From: an uncultured Flavobacteriales bacterium
GTDB lineage: Bacteria; Bacteroidota; Bacteroidia; Flavobacteriales_D; Parvicellaceae
Length of the DNA stretch: 64,000 bases
Assembly: GCA_913030835.1 (NCBI GenBank)
Contig: CAJWDP010000009.1
Span: 29,241 to 93,240 of the forward strand
Reading direction: 5' to 3'
The notes under the pieces: model-generated
Database searches by the model: none
The model's input: the letters and a program-made list of their open reading frames with translations, nothing else
What the model was told of the DNA's origin: nothing
Shown here: positions 27,904 through 36,070 of the stretch, piece by piece
How the letters are laid out: each line of letters starts with the position of its first letter
How positions within the stretch are numbered: the stretch's first letter is position 1
Translations under genes and position numbers: made by a program

Positions 27904-28144
27904 ACTCGATCTTCACGACATCTACAACAAAGGGAATTTAATTGATGAATCTCTCGAACAAATTATAGAAGAGGCAATTGACAAAAAAATTAAGCTTGTA
28001 GAAATAATACCTGGTAAGGGTTCAGGACAATTAAAAAAGAGGGTATTGCGTTTCTTAGAAAAGAAAGAAATTAAGCGGAAATACCACAGATTGGAAAAAG
28101 ATTCCAAAAACTGGGGACGCTTGTTTATTCATTTCAGGCATTAA
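27890..28144 (+). CDS. Small Smr-domain protein
   Basis: An 84-residue protein consisting of one Smr (small MutS-related) domain: LDLHDI at the start (the LDLH motif of nicking Smr domains), a helix, then IIPGKGSGQLKKRVLRFL, which corresponds to the HGKGxGxLxxxV loop with the His replaced by Pro. The ATG at 27890 overlaps the acpH stop by 14 bases; an earlier start would place non-homologous residues before the Smr fold. In Bacteroidota such short Smr proteins are common, and whether they cut nucleic acid is unknown. Confidence 0.85.
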   Translation: MAKLKLDLHDIYNKGNLIDESLEQIIEEAIDKKIKLVEIIPGKGSGQLKKRVLRFLEKKEIKRKYHRLEKDSKNWGRLFIHFRH

Positions 28145-28208
28145 TCGTATAAATCAGTTAAATAGTAATATTTTTAGACACTTTTATGGCTTTTTGAACC
28201 ATACCTTG

Positions 28209-28216
28209 TAAATTTG
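28209..28216 (+). promoter_or_regulatory. -7 promoter element for the gene at 28223
   Basis: TAAATTTG, an exact TAnnTTTG match. It overlaps the TTG codon at 28214 that would be the earliest start of the open frame, so translation should begin at the GTG at 28223 or later, possibly without a leader. Confidence 0.45.
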
Positions 28217-28222
28217 TTGTCA

Positions 28223-29041
28223 GTGAAACCACTTTTTCAAATAATTATCTTGTTCGCTGTGTGCCTATTTATGTCATTCAGTCCTCCCATCAATGATACT
28301 GGTGATAGAGAGGGAGTAATCATATTGGAAGGCAAGTATCAAAACAGGAATATTTACGTGGCTAATCCATACCCGGAAAACGGCGTGGGTTATTGCACTT
28401 ATGAAGTTAGAGTAAACGGAGAGATCATTCCGGATGAAGTCCATGGTAAAGCGTTTGAAATTGACCTCAAACAATTCAAATTTAAGACTGGAGAAAAGGT
28501 CGTTATTGAAATAAAACATAAGAATGGATGTGCACCCAAAGTGCTGAACCCTGCAGGATTAAAGCCGAAGCCAACCTTTAACATTGAAAGCATAAACCTA
28601 GATTCCACAGGAGTATTGACATGGAAAACCTCTAACGAATCAGGCGCGCTTGACTACATTGTCCAGCAATTTAAATGGAACAAATGGGTGGATGTAGGGC
28701 AAATTGCAGGAATTGGTAATCCTCAGATTCACGATTACTTGTTTAAGGTTCAGTTAATTTCTGGAAATAACAAGTTCAGAGTTATTCAACGTAACTACGA
28801 AGGGAAAATAAAAAAGAGTGTATCGGTCACTCTAGAATCAGAAATACCAAAACTTACCTTTGTTTACAACAAGCGAACAAAAGAAGTTGTCTTCTCGCTC
28901 CCAACTCAATTCGAAGTTCACGACGTTTATGGAAGGTTGGTGAAGAGAGGATACGGTGATGTTGTCAGCGTGTCCAACTTAGAGAAAGCAGAATATTACC
29001 TTAGCTATGATAATACCACGGATATCTGCAATCTGAAATGA
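28223..29041 (+). CDS. Exported protein of unknown function with CTD-like end
   Basis: A 272-residue secreted protein. From the GTG at 28223 it has a signal peptide (KPLFQIIILFAVCLFMSFS), a first beta domain (about 25-120, YQNRNIYVANPYPENGVGYC), a second beta region and a C-terminal stretch (about 220-255, EVHDVYGRLVKRGYGDVVSVSNLEKAEYYLSY) that looks like the middle of a T9SS sorting domain without its N-terminal PNP and final Lys-rich strand. It may be a degenerate sorting domain. A lipoprotein gene follows ten bases later and is probably in the same transcript. Confidence 0.75.
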   Translation: MKPLFQIIILFAVCLFMSFSPPINDTGDREGVIILEGKYQNRNIYVANPYPENGVGYCTYEVRVNGEIIPDEVHGKAFEIDLKQFKFKTGEKVVIEIKHKNGCAPKVLNPAGLKPKPTFNIESINLDSTGVLTWKTSNESGALDYIVQQFKWNKWVDVGQIAGIGNPQIHDYLFKVQLISGNNKFRVIQRNYEGKIKKSVSVTLESEIPKLTFVYNKRTKEVVFSLPTQFEVHDVYGRLVKRGYGDVVSVSNLEKAEYYLSYDNTTDICNLK

Positions 29042-29051
29042 TTCATTTCCT

Positions 29052-29711
29052 ATGCGAAGATGCCCTTTACGTTTTATTATTACCGTACTTCCCTTTTTGT
29101 TATTAGTAAATTCTTGTAAAAAGAACAATCAGGCAACCATCACTATTTCAGGTACAATCTCAGATTCTGCGGGAACAATTGCGGCAGCAAATGTGCAGTT
29201 GTCTGTAAACGAGATAAAAAATGGAACGTATTCCAATTCATTCGAAACGTTTTATTCTGGCACAACCGGTTCCGACGGATTTTTTAGCCATACGTTCGAC
29301 ACGTATAACGCTATTGAATATAAAATTGATGTGATATCCGAAAACAGATTCGATCAATCATTGACTATTGATCCAGATGACTTAGACATTAATCAGGTGA
29401 ACACCTATAATTTCTATCTCGATCCGCAAGCATGGTTTAAGGTGAACTTGCAAAATACAAGCCCCGTTGATTCGAATGATTTTCTTCTTTTTCAAATTAC
29501 ATCTCCTCAACCTTCTTGCTCTGGATGCTGCAACAATCTTGTACTTCCGTTCCCCGGAGAATTTATTGACACCACACTGAAGTGCATGGCCGCAGGAAAT
29601 GATGTGCTGCACTTGTCATGGACGGTGACCAAGTTTGGGTTCCCGAATCAGTTTGAAGATTCACTCTATTGTGCTACTGGAGATACCGCTGAATACAGCA
29701 TTTCTTATTGA
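29052..29711 (+). CDS. Lipoprotein with carboxypeptidase-regulatory-like domain
   Basis: A 219-residue lipoprotein: signal peptide and lipobox LVNSC (Cys 22) followed by Lys-Lys. A beta-sandwich (about 30-120) with ISGTISDSAGTIAAANVQL and TTGSDGFFSHTF resembles the CarboxypepD_reg folds common at the cell surface of this phylum. The C-terminal half is unusual: a SCSGCCNN cluster and two further Cys residues (KCMAAG, LYCATG) that could form disulfides in the periplasm. Function unknown. It is ten bases after the preceding gene. Confidence 0.78.
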   Translation: MRRCPLRFIITVLPFLLLVNSCKKNNQATITISGTISDSAGTIAAANVQLSVNEIKNGTYSNSFETFYSGTTGSDGFFSHTFDTYNAIEYKIDVISENRFDQSLTIDPDDLDINQVNTYNFYLDPQAWFKVNLQNTSPVDSNDFLLFQITSPQPSCSGCCNNLVLPFPGEFIDTTLKCMAAGNDVLHLSWTVTKFGFPNQFEDSLYCATGDTAEYSISY

Positions 29712-29722
29712 TCGGCTCATTA

Positions 29723-31495
29723 CTACTTTACCATTAAACCGGCTGAACGGACGCTATCCTCGGTCACTAATACAATCTGATATGCACCAGAGCTATAATC
29801 GGTCACATCTAAGAAATATTTCCGTGAATTACCTATGAACTTTCCTGTGTGGATTGTCTCTATTTCCTTTCCTAAAACATCGTATACTTTTAATTGTCCA
29901 TTAAATTCATTCGAGTTATTTATCTCGATGCACGTCAAGCCCGAAGATGGATTTGGAAATACACGACCCAATTCAATATCATCATCAATTACCTCCGCAG
30001 CTCCGTCAACAAGGAAATGAAAATACCCTTCCGGCGCAGGCATGGGCCTAACCTGTGACTTTCCGGAGTTCGCATTTGCCTGGATGTAATAATACACTCT
30101 AGTACCCGCCGGCTGAGCAGGAATGTCTGCGGTCCAAGTATCAGTAGAAGAATTGGCCATTGAAACTGCGGTGTAGGTGCCTGCAAAGTCAGTTTTATAG
30201 TAAAGAGTAGCATCAGAAATACCCGACCGATGCATAATCAAGGCCTCTACCGAATAAGGTACAGTCGTATTTGCCGTGTTGGGTAATTCCTGATGTGATA
30301 TGAGCAGTGGATCCTCTACCCCAATTGCTTTAGTTATACAATGAATTGCTCCTCCCGATCCAATGATGTTAGCACCGGAATTGTCACAATCAATTCCAAT
30401 CACCTCATATCCAGGCATAGATTCCCGTAAAATTCTTAGTCCAATGGAATCATATTCCTCTCTGTAAGTAGGAACCAACACTTTGTTATTCACTATTAAG
30501 TTGTTCGCATACGTTCGATAATATGCGCCACTCCAGGTTCCATTTGGATATCCACCGGAGGTGCTGGGAACCATCGGAATTCGAACAATCTTGTAAGGAG
30601 TACCGAAAACAGAGACATAATTGTCCTGGATATATTGAATGTTCATTTCAATTTGCGGTCCGTCCGAAACACCTATTGGAAATTCTCCTACTAGTAGCGT
30701 TTCTTCATCCAACAACTTCATGTGCATATCAATGTGGTGAATATCATCAAATGGCAAAGTAGTCATCTTTACATACGTGTCAATTCCCATCCAATCAGAC
30801 ATCAACTGATCCACCTCAGCTGGCGTTTTAATGGTCAGATTGTATGCTCCTCCACTTCCATTTTCTTCATCTACTAATAGCGAAGAAAAACCGGTACCAA
30901 ATCCATCGGCCATAAAATTGCCCCCGGTATGCACCAGATCAGTACCTGACTGCGACATTTCATAGACCGGAATTCCTTTGTAATTTCCGATTGCTTCTGG
31001 TGCGGTATTGTCATCCGGACGGCTCCTGTTGTAAATCCAATCAACCAGTATAAGAGAATCCACGTAATCTTTGTAAACCGTATTTCCCCCGTAATCCCTC
31101 ATCCAAATTGAATTGTAATCATCAGCAACGAACGTAACATTCGTTAATGAAACCCCATATCCCAATAACTCGCTCTGTGCAGTAGCAGCATTATCACACA
31201 GGATCAGCACTTCACACTCCGTCTGCGCTTCCTCCACAATTTGCGCAAGAATACTCTTGTAGCTGGTCCATGTGATACAAATAGACTGTACTTCTTCCCA
31301 CTCTGCCATTGTTCGCAAATTACCTGTGGGCTGTGTTGTAATTACAGTCTTCTGACTGTGCGCATATGAATTTCTGTATTCTATAATTGCTTCCTTATCC
31401 TGCTCTGCTTCAGTGGAGTGGATTGGAGTTATCTCCTGAGCATTGATGTGCAGTACATAGAGGATTGAAGAAAATAGTATTAGTAAATGTTTCAT
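29723..31495 (-). CDS. Secreted PPAD-like peptidylarginine/agmatine deiminase with T9SS domain
   Basis: A 590-residue secreted deiminase (PAD_porph family) converting arginine-type guanidino groups to citrulline-type ureido groups. Signal peptide MKHLLILFSSILYVLHINA; catalytic domain about 45-390; a beta domain (about 405-495); T9SS type A sorting domain (about 510-590, VFPNPSSG). The catalytic residues are in order: D134 in WMRDYGG, H254 with D256 in HHIDMH, N331/N332 and C386 in GSGGAIHC; the Asn-Cys spacing equals that of Porphyromonas PPAD. An RxR pair (R157, R159) falls 23 and 25 residues after the Asp, close to R152/R154 of PPAD, which bind a C-terminal carboxylate. Free agmatine is the alternative substrate. 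Confidence 0.88.
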   Translation of the reverse strand: MKHLLILFSSILYVLHINAQEITPIHSTEAEQDKEAIIEYRNSYAHSQKTVITTQPTGNLRTMAEWEEVQSICITWTSYKSILAQIVEEAQTECEVLILCDNAATAQSELLGYGVSLTNVTFVADDYNSIWMRDYGGNTVYKDYVDSLILVDWIYNRSRPDDNTAPEAIGNYKGIPVYEMSQSGTDLVHTGGNFMADGFGTGFSSLLVDEENGSGGAYNLTIKTPAEVDQLMSDWMGIDTYVKMTTLPFDDIHHIDMHMKLLDEETLLVGEFPIGVSDGPQIEMNIQYIQDNYVSVFGTPYKIVRIPMVPSTSGGYPNGTWSGAYYRTYANNLIVNNKVLVPTYREEYDSIGLRILRESMPGYEVIGIDCDNSGANIIGSGGAIHCITKAIGVEDPLLISHQELPNTANTTVPYSVEALIMHRSGISDATLYYKTDFAGTYTAVSMANSSTDTWTADIPAQPAGTRVYYYIQANANSGKSQVRPMPAPEGYFHFLVDGAAEVIDDDIELGRVFPNPSSGLTCIEINNSNEFNGQLKVYDVLGKEIETIHTGKFIGNSRKYFLDVTDYSSGAYQIVLVTEDSVRSAGLMVK

Positions 31496-31498
31496 TTG

Positions 31499-31531
31499 TA
31501 AATCTAAACTTGATGCGATTTAAATTTACAA
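31499..31531 (-). promoter_or_regulatory. Probable promoter of the deiminase gene
   Basis: On the minus strand TTG (31531-31529) precedes TAGATTTA (31506-31499) by 22 bases; the -7 box has one mismatch to TAnnTTTG. It ends three bases before the ATG. Confidence 0.4.
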
Positions 31532-31600
31532 TTAATCCGTCATAACCATAAATAATTGTAGCGAACTGTCCTGGCATGGACCACTTTATGGAAATATCAA

Positions 31601-31608
31601 TACTTTTG
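31601..31608 (+). promoter_or_regulatory. -7 promoter element for the gene at 31625
   Basis: TACTTTTG matches TAnnTTTG and ends 16 bases before the ATG at 31625. No clear -33 element. Confidence 0.45.
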
Positions 31609-31624
31609 ATACAGACCTGTGTTT

Positions 31625-33040
31625 ATGAAAAAAATACTCTTTTCCGTTTTCACGCTTATTTCTATCGGGATGTTCGCACAGAAACTGGATGTGCGTTGGT
31701 CTACATTAGTGGAGCCCGGAGTGGGAAAAAGTCAGCATTTTATTCCCTTAGGGCAGTCCGATGAAGAATCTTTTGTAGGAACCATTTCAAATTCAAAAGG
31801 AACAATTACTGAATTGGTTAAAATCGATTCAGATTTGAACAATAACATCAAAATTAAACTTGATTTTGAGGAAGAAACTACCGAAGCCTCCTTCATTTTG
31901 CATGGGCGAGTTGTCGTTTTCACTTCCAAAACAGAAGGCAATTACAAAACTATTTACGCGCGCTTTGCAGAAGGGAATAATCTTAGCGAACCGAGGGTAA
32001 TTATTAAAAACAGCATAAAGGGTAGCAAATTTCATTTTTCAGCTGCACCTAATGGCAAATACTTAGGTATTATCTCGGATGCTCCTTATTTAAAAGGCAA
32101 AAATGAGGAAATACTTACCTGGATATTGGATGACCAATTGAACGAAAAGCGGTTTTATAAGCTGGCCTTGACCAACAAAAATATGAAAGTCAAAATCAAT
32201 GTCCCCGTTATGTCGAATTCAGGAGATCTATACATCATTAAACGATATAAAAACGGATCTGATAACAATTATTATGTTTTTTCCATAAATGAAGCCTCGG
32301 AGAGACATCAACGAAAGACGCTAACTCTAATGGGTAAAAGGATTGCCGATCTGGTCTATGCACTCGACTATTCCAATCATCTTCGCATTGCAGGGTTCTA
32401 TTCTTCTCATAGTTATAACGTTTATGAAGGAGACTTCTATTTTGAGCTGGACAATACAACCAAAGCGGTTCAATTTCAGCAAAATAGTTTTGATGGTTCA
32501 TTTTTAATTGAAGCGGAGGGTAAAAAGAACTATAAAAAGTATGGGGGGCTAATGAATTTCAAAATCAATGAAATGTTGCTACTTGATGATCATGTTTACT
32601 TCACGGCAAACCATCAGAAAAGAATAAAATTGGATGAAGGCAAAGGTGAAACCATGCAATATGTAAAAAACAAAATGGTTGTGATCTGTCTGAAAAAAAA
32701 TGGCGAACCATCGTTCTACAAAACGATTACTCTTAATCAGGAATCAACAGGAGATTATGGGTTTTGGAATCAGAATAAAATGTTGGTTTTGGGCGATACG
32801 CTTTCCGTATTAACCAACCATAAAGTCAATGGAAAAATAGTGTTGAAACAAACCACGATTTCGAAGGATAAATCAGTTCAAACGATAGAACTATCTGACA
32901 TTTTCTTATTGAAAGAACAACCAATGGGAATTGATCTTAAAAATATAAAGGCACTGAAGGATGGGTTCATCGCACCGGGTTGGAATATTCATAGAAATAA
33001 AGCAACAATCGGACTGATCAGCACATCAGCAAAGGAATGA
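31625..33040 (+). CDS. Exported protein of unknown function
   Basis: A 471-residue secreted protein: ATG at 31625 with signal peptide MKKILFSVFTLISIGMFAQ (an in-frame GTG lies two codons upstream and is less likely, as the promoter box ends 16 bases before the ATG). The rest is rich in beta strands with recurrent aromatic-Lys pairs (FHFSAAPNGKYLGIISD, YFTANHQKR), which suggests a propeller, though no PD40 signature is clear. No sorting domain and no lipobox, so it is probably periplasmic. Family not recognised. Confidence 0.75.
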   Translation: MKKILFSVFTLISIGMFAQKLDVRWSTLVEPGVGKSQHFIPLGQSDEESFVGTISNSKGTITELVKIDSDLNNNIKIKLDFEEETTEASFILHGRVVVFTSKTEGNYKTIYARFAEGNNLSEPRVIIKNSIKGSKFHFSAAPNGKYLGIISDAPYLKGKNEEILTWILDDQLNEKRFYKLALTNKNMKVKINVPVMSNSGDLYIIKRYKNGSDNNYYVFSINEASERHQRKTLTLMGKRIADLVYALDYSNHLRIAGFYSSHSYNVYEGDFYFELDNTTKAVQFQQNSFDGSFLIEAEGKKNYKKYGGLMNFKINEMLLLDDHVYFTANHQKRIKLDEGKGETMQYVKNKMVVICLKKNGEPSFYKTITLNQESTGDYGFWNQNKMLVLGDTLSVLTNHKVNGKIVLKQTTISKDKSVQTIELSDIFLLKEQPMGIDLKNIKALKDGFIAPGWNIHRNKATIGLISTSAKE

Positions 33041-33060
33041 AGTGATACAAGATTCTGCTT

Positions 33061-33912
33061 TCAACCCCAGATGAGTCGTAAAAACAAACTATGCTGAACT
33101 CCTCGCTCCTTAAAAACAGAATCGTAATCCGTTAGCTTGATGGTCGTATAGATCAAGTTATAGCCGAGATCAAAAACAAATTGCTCATTGAATTTAAATT
33201 TAACTCCACCTCCGATCAATCCACCATAACCCGTTCCTCCCGGCCTGGTTCTACCGCGATCATTGATCACCGTTCCGTTGTTCGGATTCACAGATCCAAT
33301 CCATAGGGGATCACCCACATAGTAGTCGGGCAGGTTTCTTACCTTCAAAGTATTACCAACAAATCGGGTAGATGTAGCATTAAACGCCATCGACCAATAC
33401 ACAAACGTGTTGTTTTCCTGGCTCAAATAATTCTGAAAGCCAAAATTAAAGTTCAACCGCTTTTCTTCCCCTAAAATCGGCATGGTCTCAATCGTAGGCT
33501 CCGGCAAACCATTGTTCGGGTCATCAATTAAAAAAGTAACAAAATCCTGGGCTTTTAAATTTATGATATCAACATCACCAATCAATGCAAACCCATCGCT
33601 GAGATGGTAGCCTAGATGCACACCAAGCTGCAATGCTACACTATACCTCATTTGCTCTGGAAATTCACCAAAATACCAATCGTATGCCAGTTCCTGGTCT
33701 ATCTGATCCCTGTATACGGTAGTATTCAACACTCGAGATAACCCATTTGCATCTGCACCATTGTAAAAGTTGGCAGTTTTCTTATTTCCTAGGTATCCTC
33801 CCGCATTAACTCCTATGAAGAACTTCTTCAATTCCAATGATGATTTCCCCAATTCTTGCGAATGAGAAATTACAATAGACAAGACGCAAAAGACAGTAGC
33901 AATTCTTTTCAT
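33061..33912 (-). CDS. Outer-membrane beta-barrel protein
   Basis: A 283-residue outer-membrane protein: signal peptide MKRIATVFCVLSIVISHSQ followed by alternating amphipathic strands (FIGVNAGGYLG, SVALQLGVHLGYHL, GLIGGGVKFKF, FDLGYNLIYTTIKL) and a C-terminal strand ending in the aromatic HSLFLRLIWG pattern. About eight strands fit the length. Its ATG lies three bases after the stop of the E1 dehydrogenase gene, a tight but functionally odd pairing. Confidence 0.82.
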   Translation of the reverse strand: MKRIATVFCVLSIVISHSQELGKSSLELKKFFIGVNAGGYLGNKKTANFYNGADANGLSRVLNTTVYRDQIDQELAYDWYFGEFPEQMRYSVALQLGVHLGYHLSDGFALIGDVDIINLKAQDFVTFLIDDPNNGLPEPTIETMPILGEEKRLNFNFGFQNYLSQENNTFVYWSMAFNATSTRFVGNTLKVRNLPDYYVGDPLWIGSVNPNNGTVINDRGRTRPGGTGYGGLIGGGVKFKFNEQFVFDLGYNLIYTTIKLTDYDSVFKERGVQHSLFLRLIWG

Positions 33913-33915
33913 ACG

Positions 33916-35919
33916 CTAATAATTGAGCAATTCGATGAGTTGATCAACGAATCGATCTTTCGGTAAAAAGTTATTCTCCAGATTGGCTGCAAATGGAACG
34001 GGAGTATCCAAACTTGCAGAACGAACAACCGGAGCATCCAGATACTCAAAACAGTGTTCATTGATCAATGCCGACAGCTCACCCCCTATTCCACCGGTTA
34101 GACAATCTTCATGTAATATAATTGCCTTACCTGTTTTTCTAACTGAGTTGAATATAGTCTCTTTATCTAAAGGCAATAAAGTTCTTAAGTTCACTAAATC
34201 TGCCGAGACATCCGGCTGGTTATTCAATGCATCCAGTGCCCAATGCACACCCATTCCATATGTAATAATGGAAATGTCTTCGCCCTCTCGAACCAAAGCT
34301 GCCTTACCAATTTTCGTGGTGTAGTAATCATCATGTACTTCCTCAGAGATGCTTCTATACAAGGCCTTTTGCTCAAAAAACAGAATCGGATTTGGATCTT
34401 CAATAGAAGCGGCAAGTAATCCTTTCGCCTCACCGGGAAAAGCCGGATACACAACTTTTAGTCCGGGTGTGTGTGTAAACCATGCTTCATTGGATTGTGA
34501 ATGAAAAGGTCCTGCACCCACACCCGCGCCGGTAGGCATGCGAATGACCACATCTGCATTTTCTCCCCATCTGTAATTCAATTTCGCAAGGTTGTTTACA
34601 ATTTGATTGAATCCACAAGTGACAAAATCCGCAAACTGCATTTCCATAACGGATTTATATCCATTAATAGAGGCCCCCAGTGCAGCTCCTACTATGGCAG
34701 ATTCACAAAGAGGGGTATTTCTAACACGTTCTTTACCAAATTGGTCCACGAAGCCTTCCGTCACTTTAAAAACCCCGCCATACTCAGCAATGTCTTGTCC
34801 CATTAAAATCAAATTCTCATGATTTTCCATAGATTGTCTTAAGGAATCTGATATAGCATCGATCAATCGTTTGTCCGTCTTTTTATCGGTTGATGGTTTG
34901 GTCTCAACAAATTCGTGAACAGCATAAGTGTCTGTATTTTCTTTGACTGGATCTGCTTCGATTTCAGGTTCAGAATAAGCGATTTCAAGAGCTTCGTTGA
35001 TTTCGTTCTTAATTTCCGATTTGTAAGATTCAACTTCACCTTCGGACAGAACACCTTGTTCAAGCAAGTGCATTTCGAAATTGGCAAGCGGGTCTTTCTT
35101 GGCCCACTCATCTTGTATGCCCTCGGGGTAGTATTTCGTTCCCGAAGCTTCCTCGTGACCCCGCATTCTGAATGACATACATTCCAGCAAGAATGGTCCC
35201 GACCCTTTTGATATCTTGCTTTTCAAAGATTTAACCGTCTCATACACCTCCACAATATTGTTACCATCGACTTGTATACTTTCGATACCGTAACCAATAC
35301 CCTTATCGATGAATTGTTTGCATTTGAATTGTTCCTCTGATGGAGTGGATAATCCCCATTGATTGTTTTCTACCACAAAAATTACGGGTAAATCCCAAAC
35401 GGCTGCGACGTTAAGCGCTTCATGAAATTCTCCTTGGCTTGCCCCTCCATCTCCGGTAAATACCAAAGTAGCTTTACCAGTACCGGTTAATTTATGTGCC
35501 AGGGCAATGCCATCTGCCAGGCTAAGCTGCGGTCCTAAATGGGATATCATTCCAACAATATGGTGTTCTTTAGAGCCAAAATGGAAGGATCGATCCCGTC
35601 CCTGTGTAAATCCTAACGCCTTTCCCTGAAATTGTGCAAATAATTTTTTAAGCGGTACATTTCTGGTTGTGAATACGCCTAAATTTCTGTGCATAGGTAA
35701 CAAGTATTCGTCTTCTTCCATTGCCATTGCACATCCAACAGATATCGCCTCCTGCCCAATACCTGAAAACCATTTGGATATCCTGCCCTGCCTTAGGAGA
35801 ATTAGCATCTTCTCTTCTATCATTCTTGGTCTCAGCACATGGTAGTACAACTCCTTTTGCTTCTTCTTTGTCAATGATTTTGTACTATATTTGATCGACG
35901 CCTTTTCCAATACATTCAT
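33916..35919 (-). CDS. Fused E1 alpha/beta 2-oxoacid dehydrogenase
   Basis: Thiamine-diphosphate E1 of a 2-oxoacid dehydrogenase complex, most likely branched-chain 2-oxoisovalerate or a pyruvate-type relative, with both subunits in one chain. The alpha half (about 20-320) has the ThDP-Mg motif GDG to NN (from about 156) and SFHFGSKEHH; the beta half (about 345-667) has GQDIAEYGGVFKVTEG, TPLCE and the EDPNPILFFE strand. The start is ATG 35919, not the upstream codon at 35943: a perfect -7 box overlaps that site. Its E2 partner is probably 56103-57452; no E3 is in the window. Substrate cannot be decided from sequence alone. Confidence 0.93.
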   Translation of the reverse strand: MNVLEKASIKYSTKSLTKKKQKELYYHVLRPRMIEEKMLILLRQGRISKWFSGIGQEAISVGCAMAMEEDEYLLPMHRNLGVFTTRNVPLKKLFAQFQGKALGFTQGRDRSFHFGSKEHHIVGMISHLGPQLSLADGIALAHKLTGTGKATLVFTGDGGASQGEFHEALNVAAVWDLPVIFVVENNQWGLSTPSEEQFKCKQFIDKGIGYGIESIQVDGNNIVEVYETVKSLKSKISKGSGPFLLECMSFRMRGHEEASGTKYYPEGIQDEWAKKDPLANFEMHLLEQGVLSEGEVESYKSEIKNEINEALEIAYSEPEIEADPVKENTDTYAVHEFVETKPSTDKKTDKRLIDAISDSLRQSMENHENLILMGQDIAEYGGVFKVTEGFVDQFGKERVRNTPLCESAIVGAALGASINGYKSVMEMQFADFVTCGFNQIVNNLAKLNYRWGENADVVIRMPTGAGVGAGPFHSQSNEAWFTHTPGLKVVYPAFPGEAKGLLAASIEDPNPILFFEQKALYRSISEEVHDDYYTTKIGKAALVREGEDISIITYGMGVHWALDALNNQPDVSADLVNLRTLLPLDKETIFNSVRKTGKAIILHEDCLTGGIGGELSALINEHCFEYLDAPVVRSASLDTPVPFAANLENNFLPKDRFVDQLIELLNY

Positions 35920-35940
35920 AAATTTAGAATTGCTTTCCAA

Positions 35941-35948
35941 CAAAAGTA
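35941..35948 (-). promoter_or_regulatory. -7 promoter element of the E1 gene
   Basis: Minus-strand TACTTTTG, an exact TAnnTTTG match, overlapping codon one of the longest open frame; this places the real start at the ATG at 35919, 21 bases downstream. Confidence 0.5.
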
Positions 35949-35994
35949 TTGTTTTTAATAGCTTTAGCCATTAAGATTACACTCAATTTATTCC

Positions 35995-36002
35995 TAGTTT
36001 TG
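35995..36002 (+). promoter_or_regulatory. -7 promoter element for the type B cargo gene
   Basis: TAGTTTTG matches TAnnTTTG. It ends 68 bases before the ATG at 36071, so the transcript would have a leader of about 60 bases. No convincing -33 element. Confidence 0.45.
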
Positions 36003-36070
36003 CAAAGAAAATGAACTTGGCAACTTTTTATGAAGAAAAGTCGTCTTAGCAGCAGAAACTAATTTAACAC

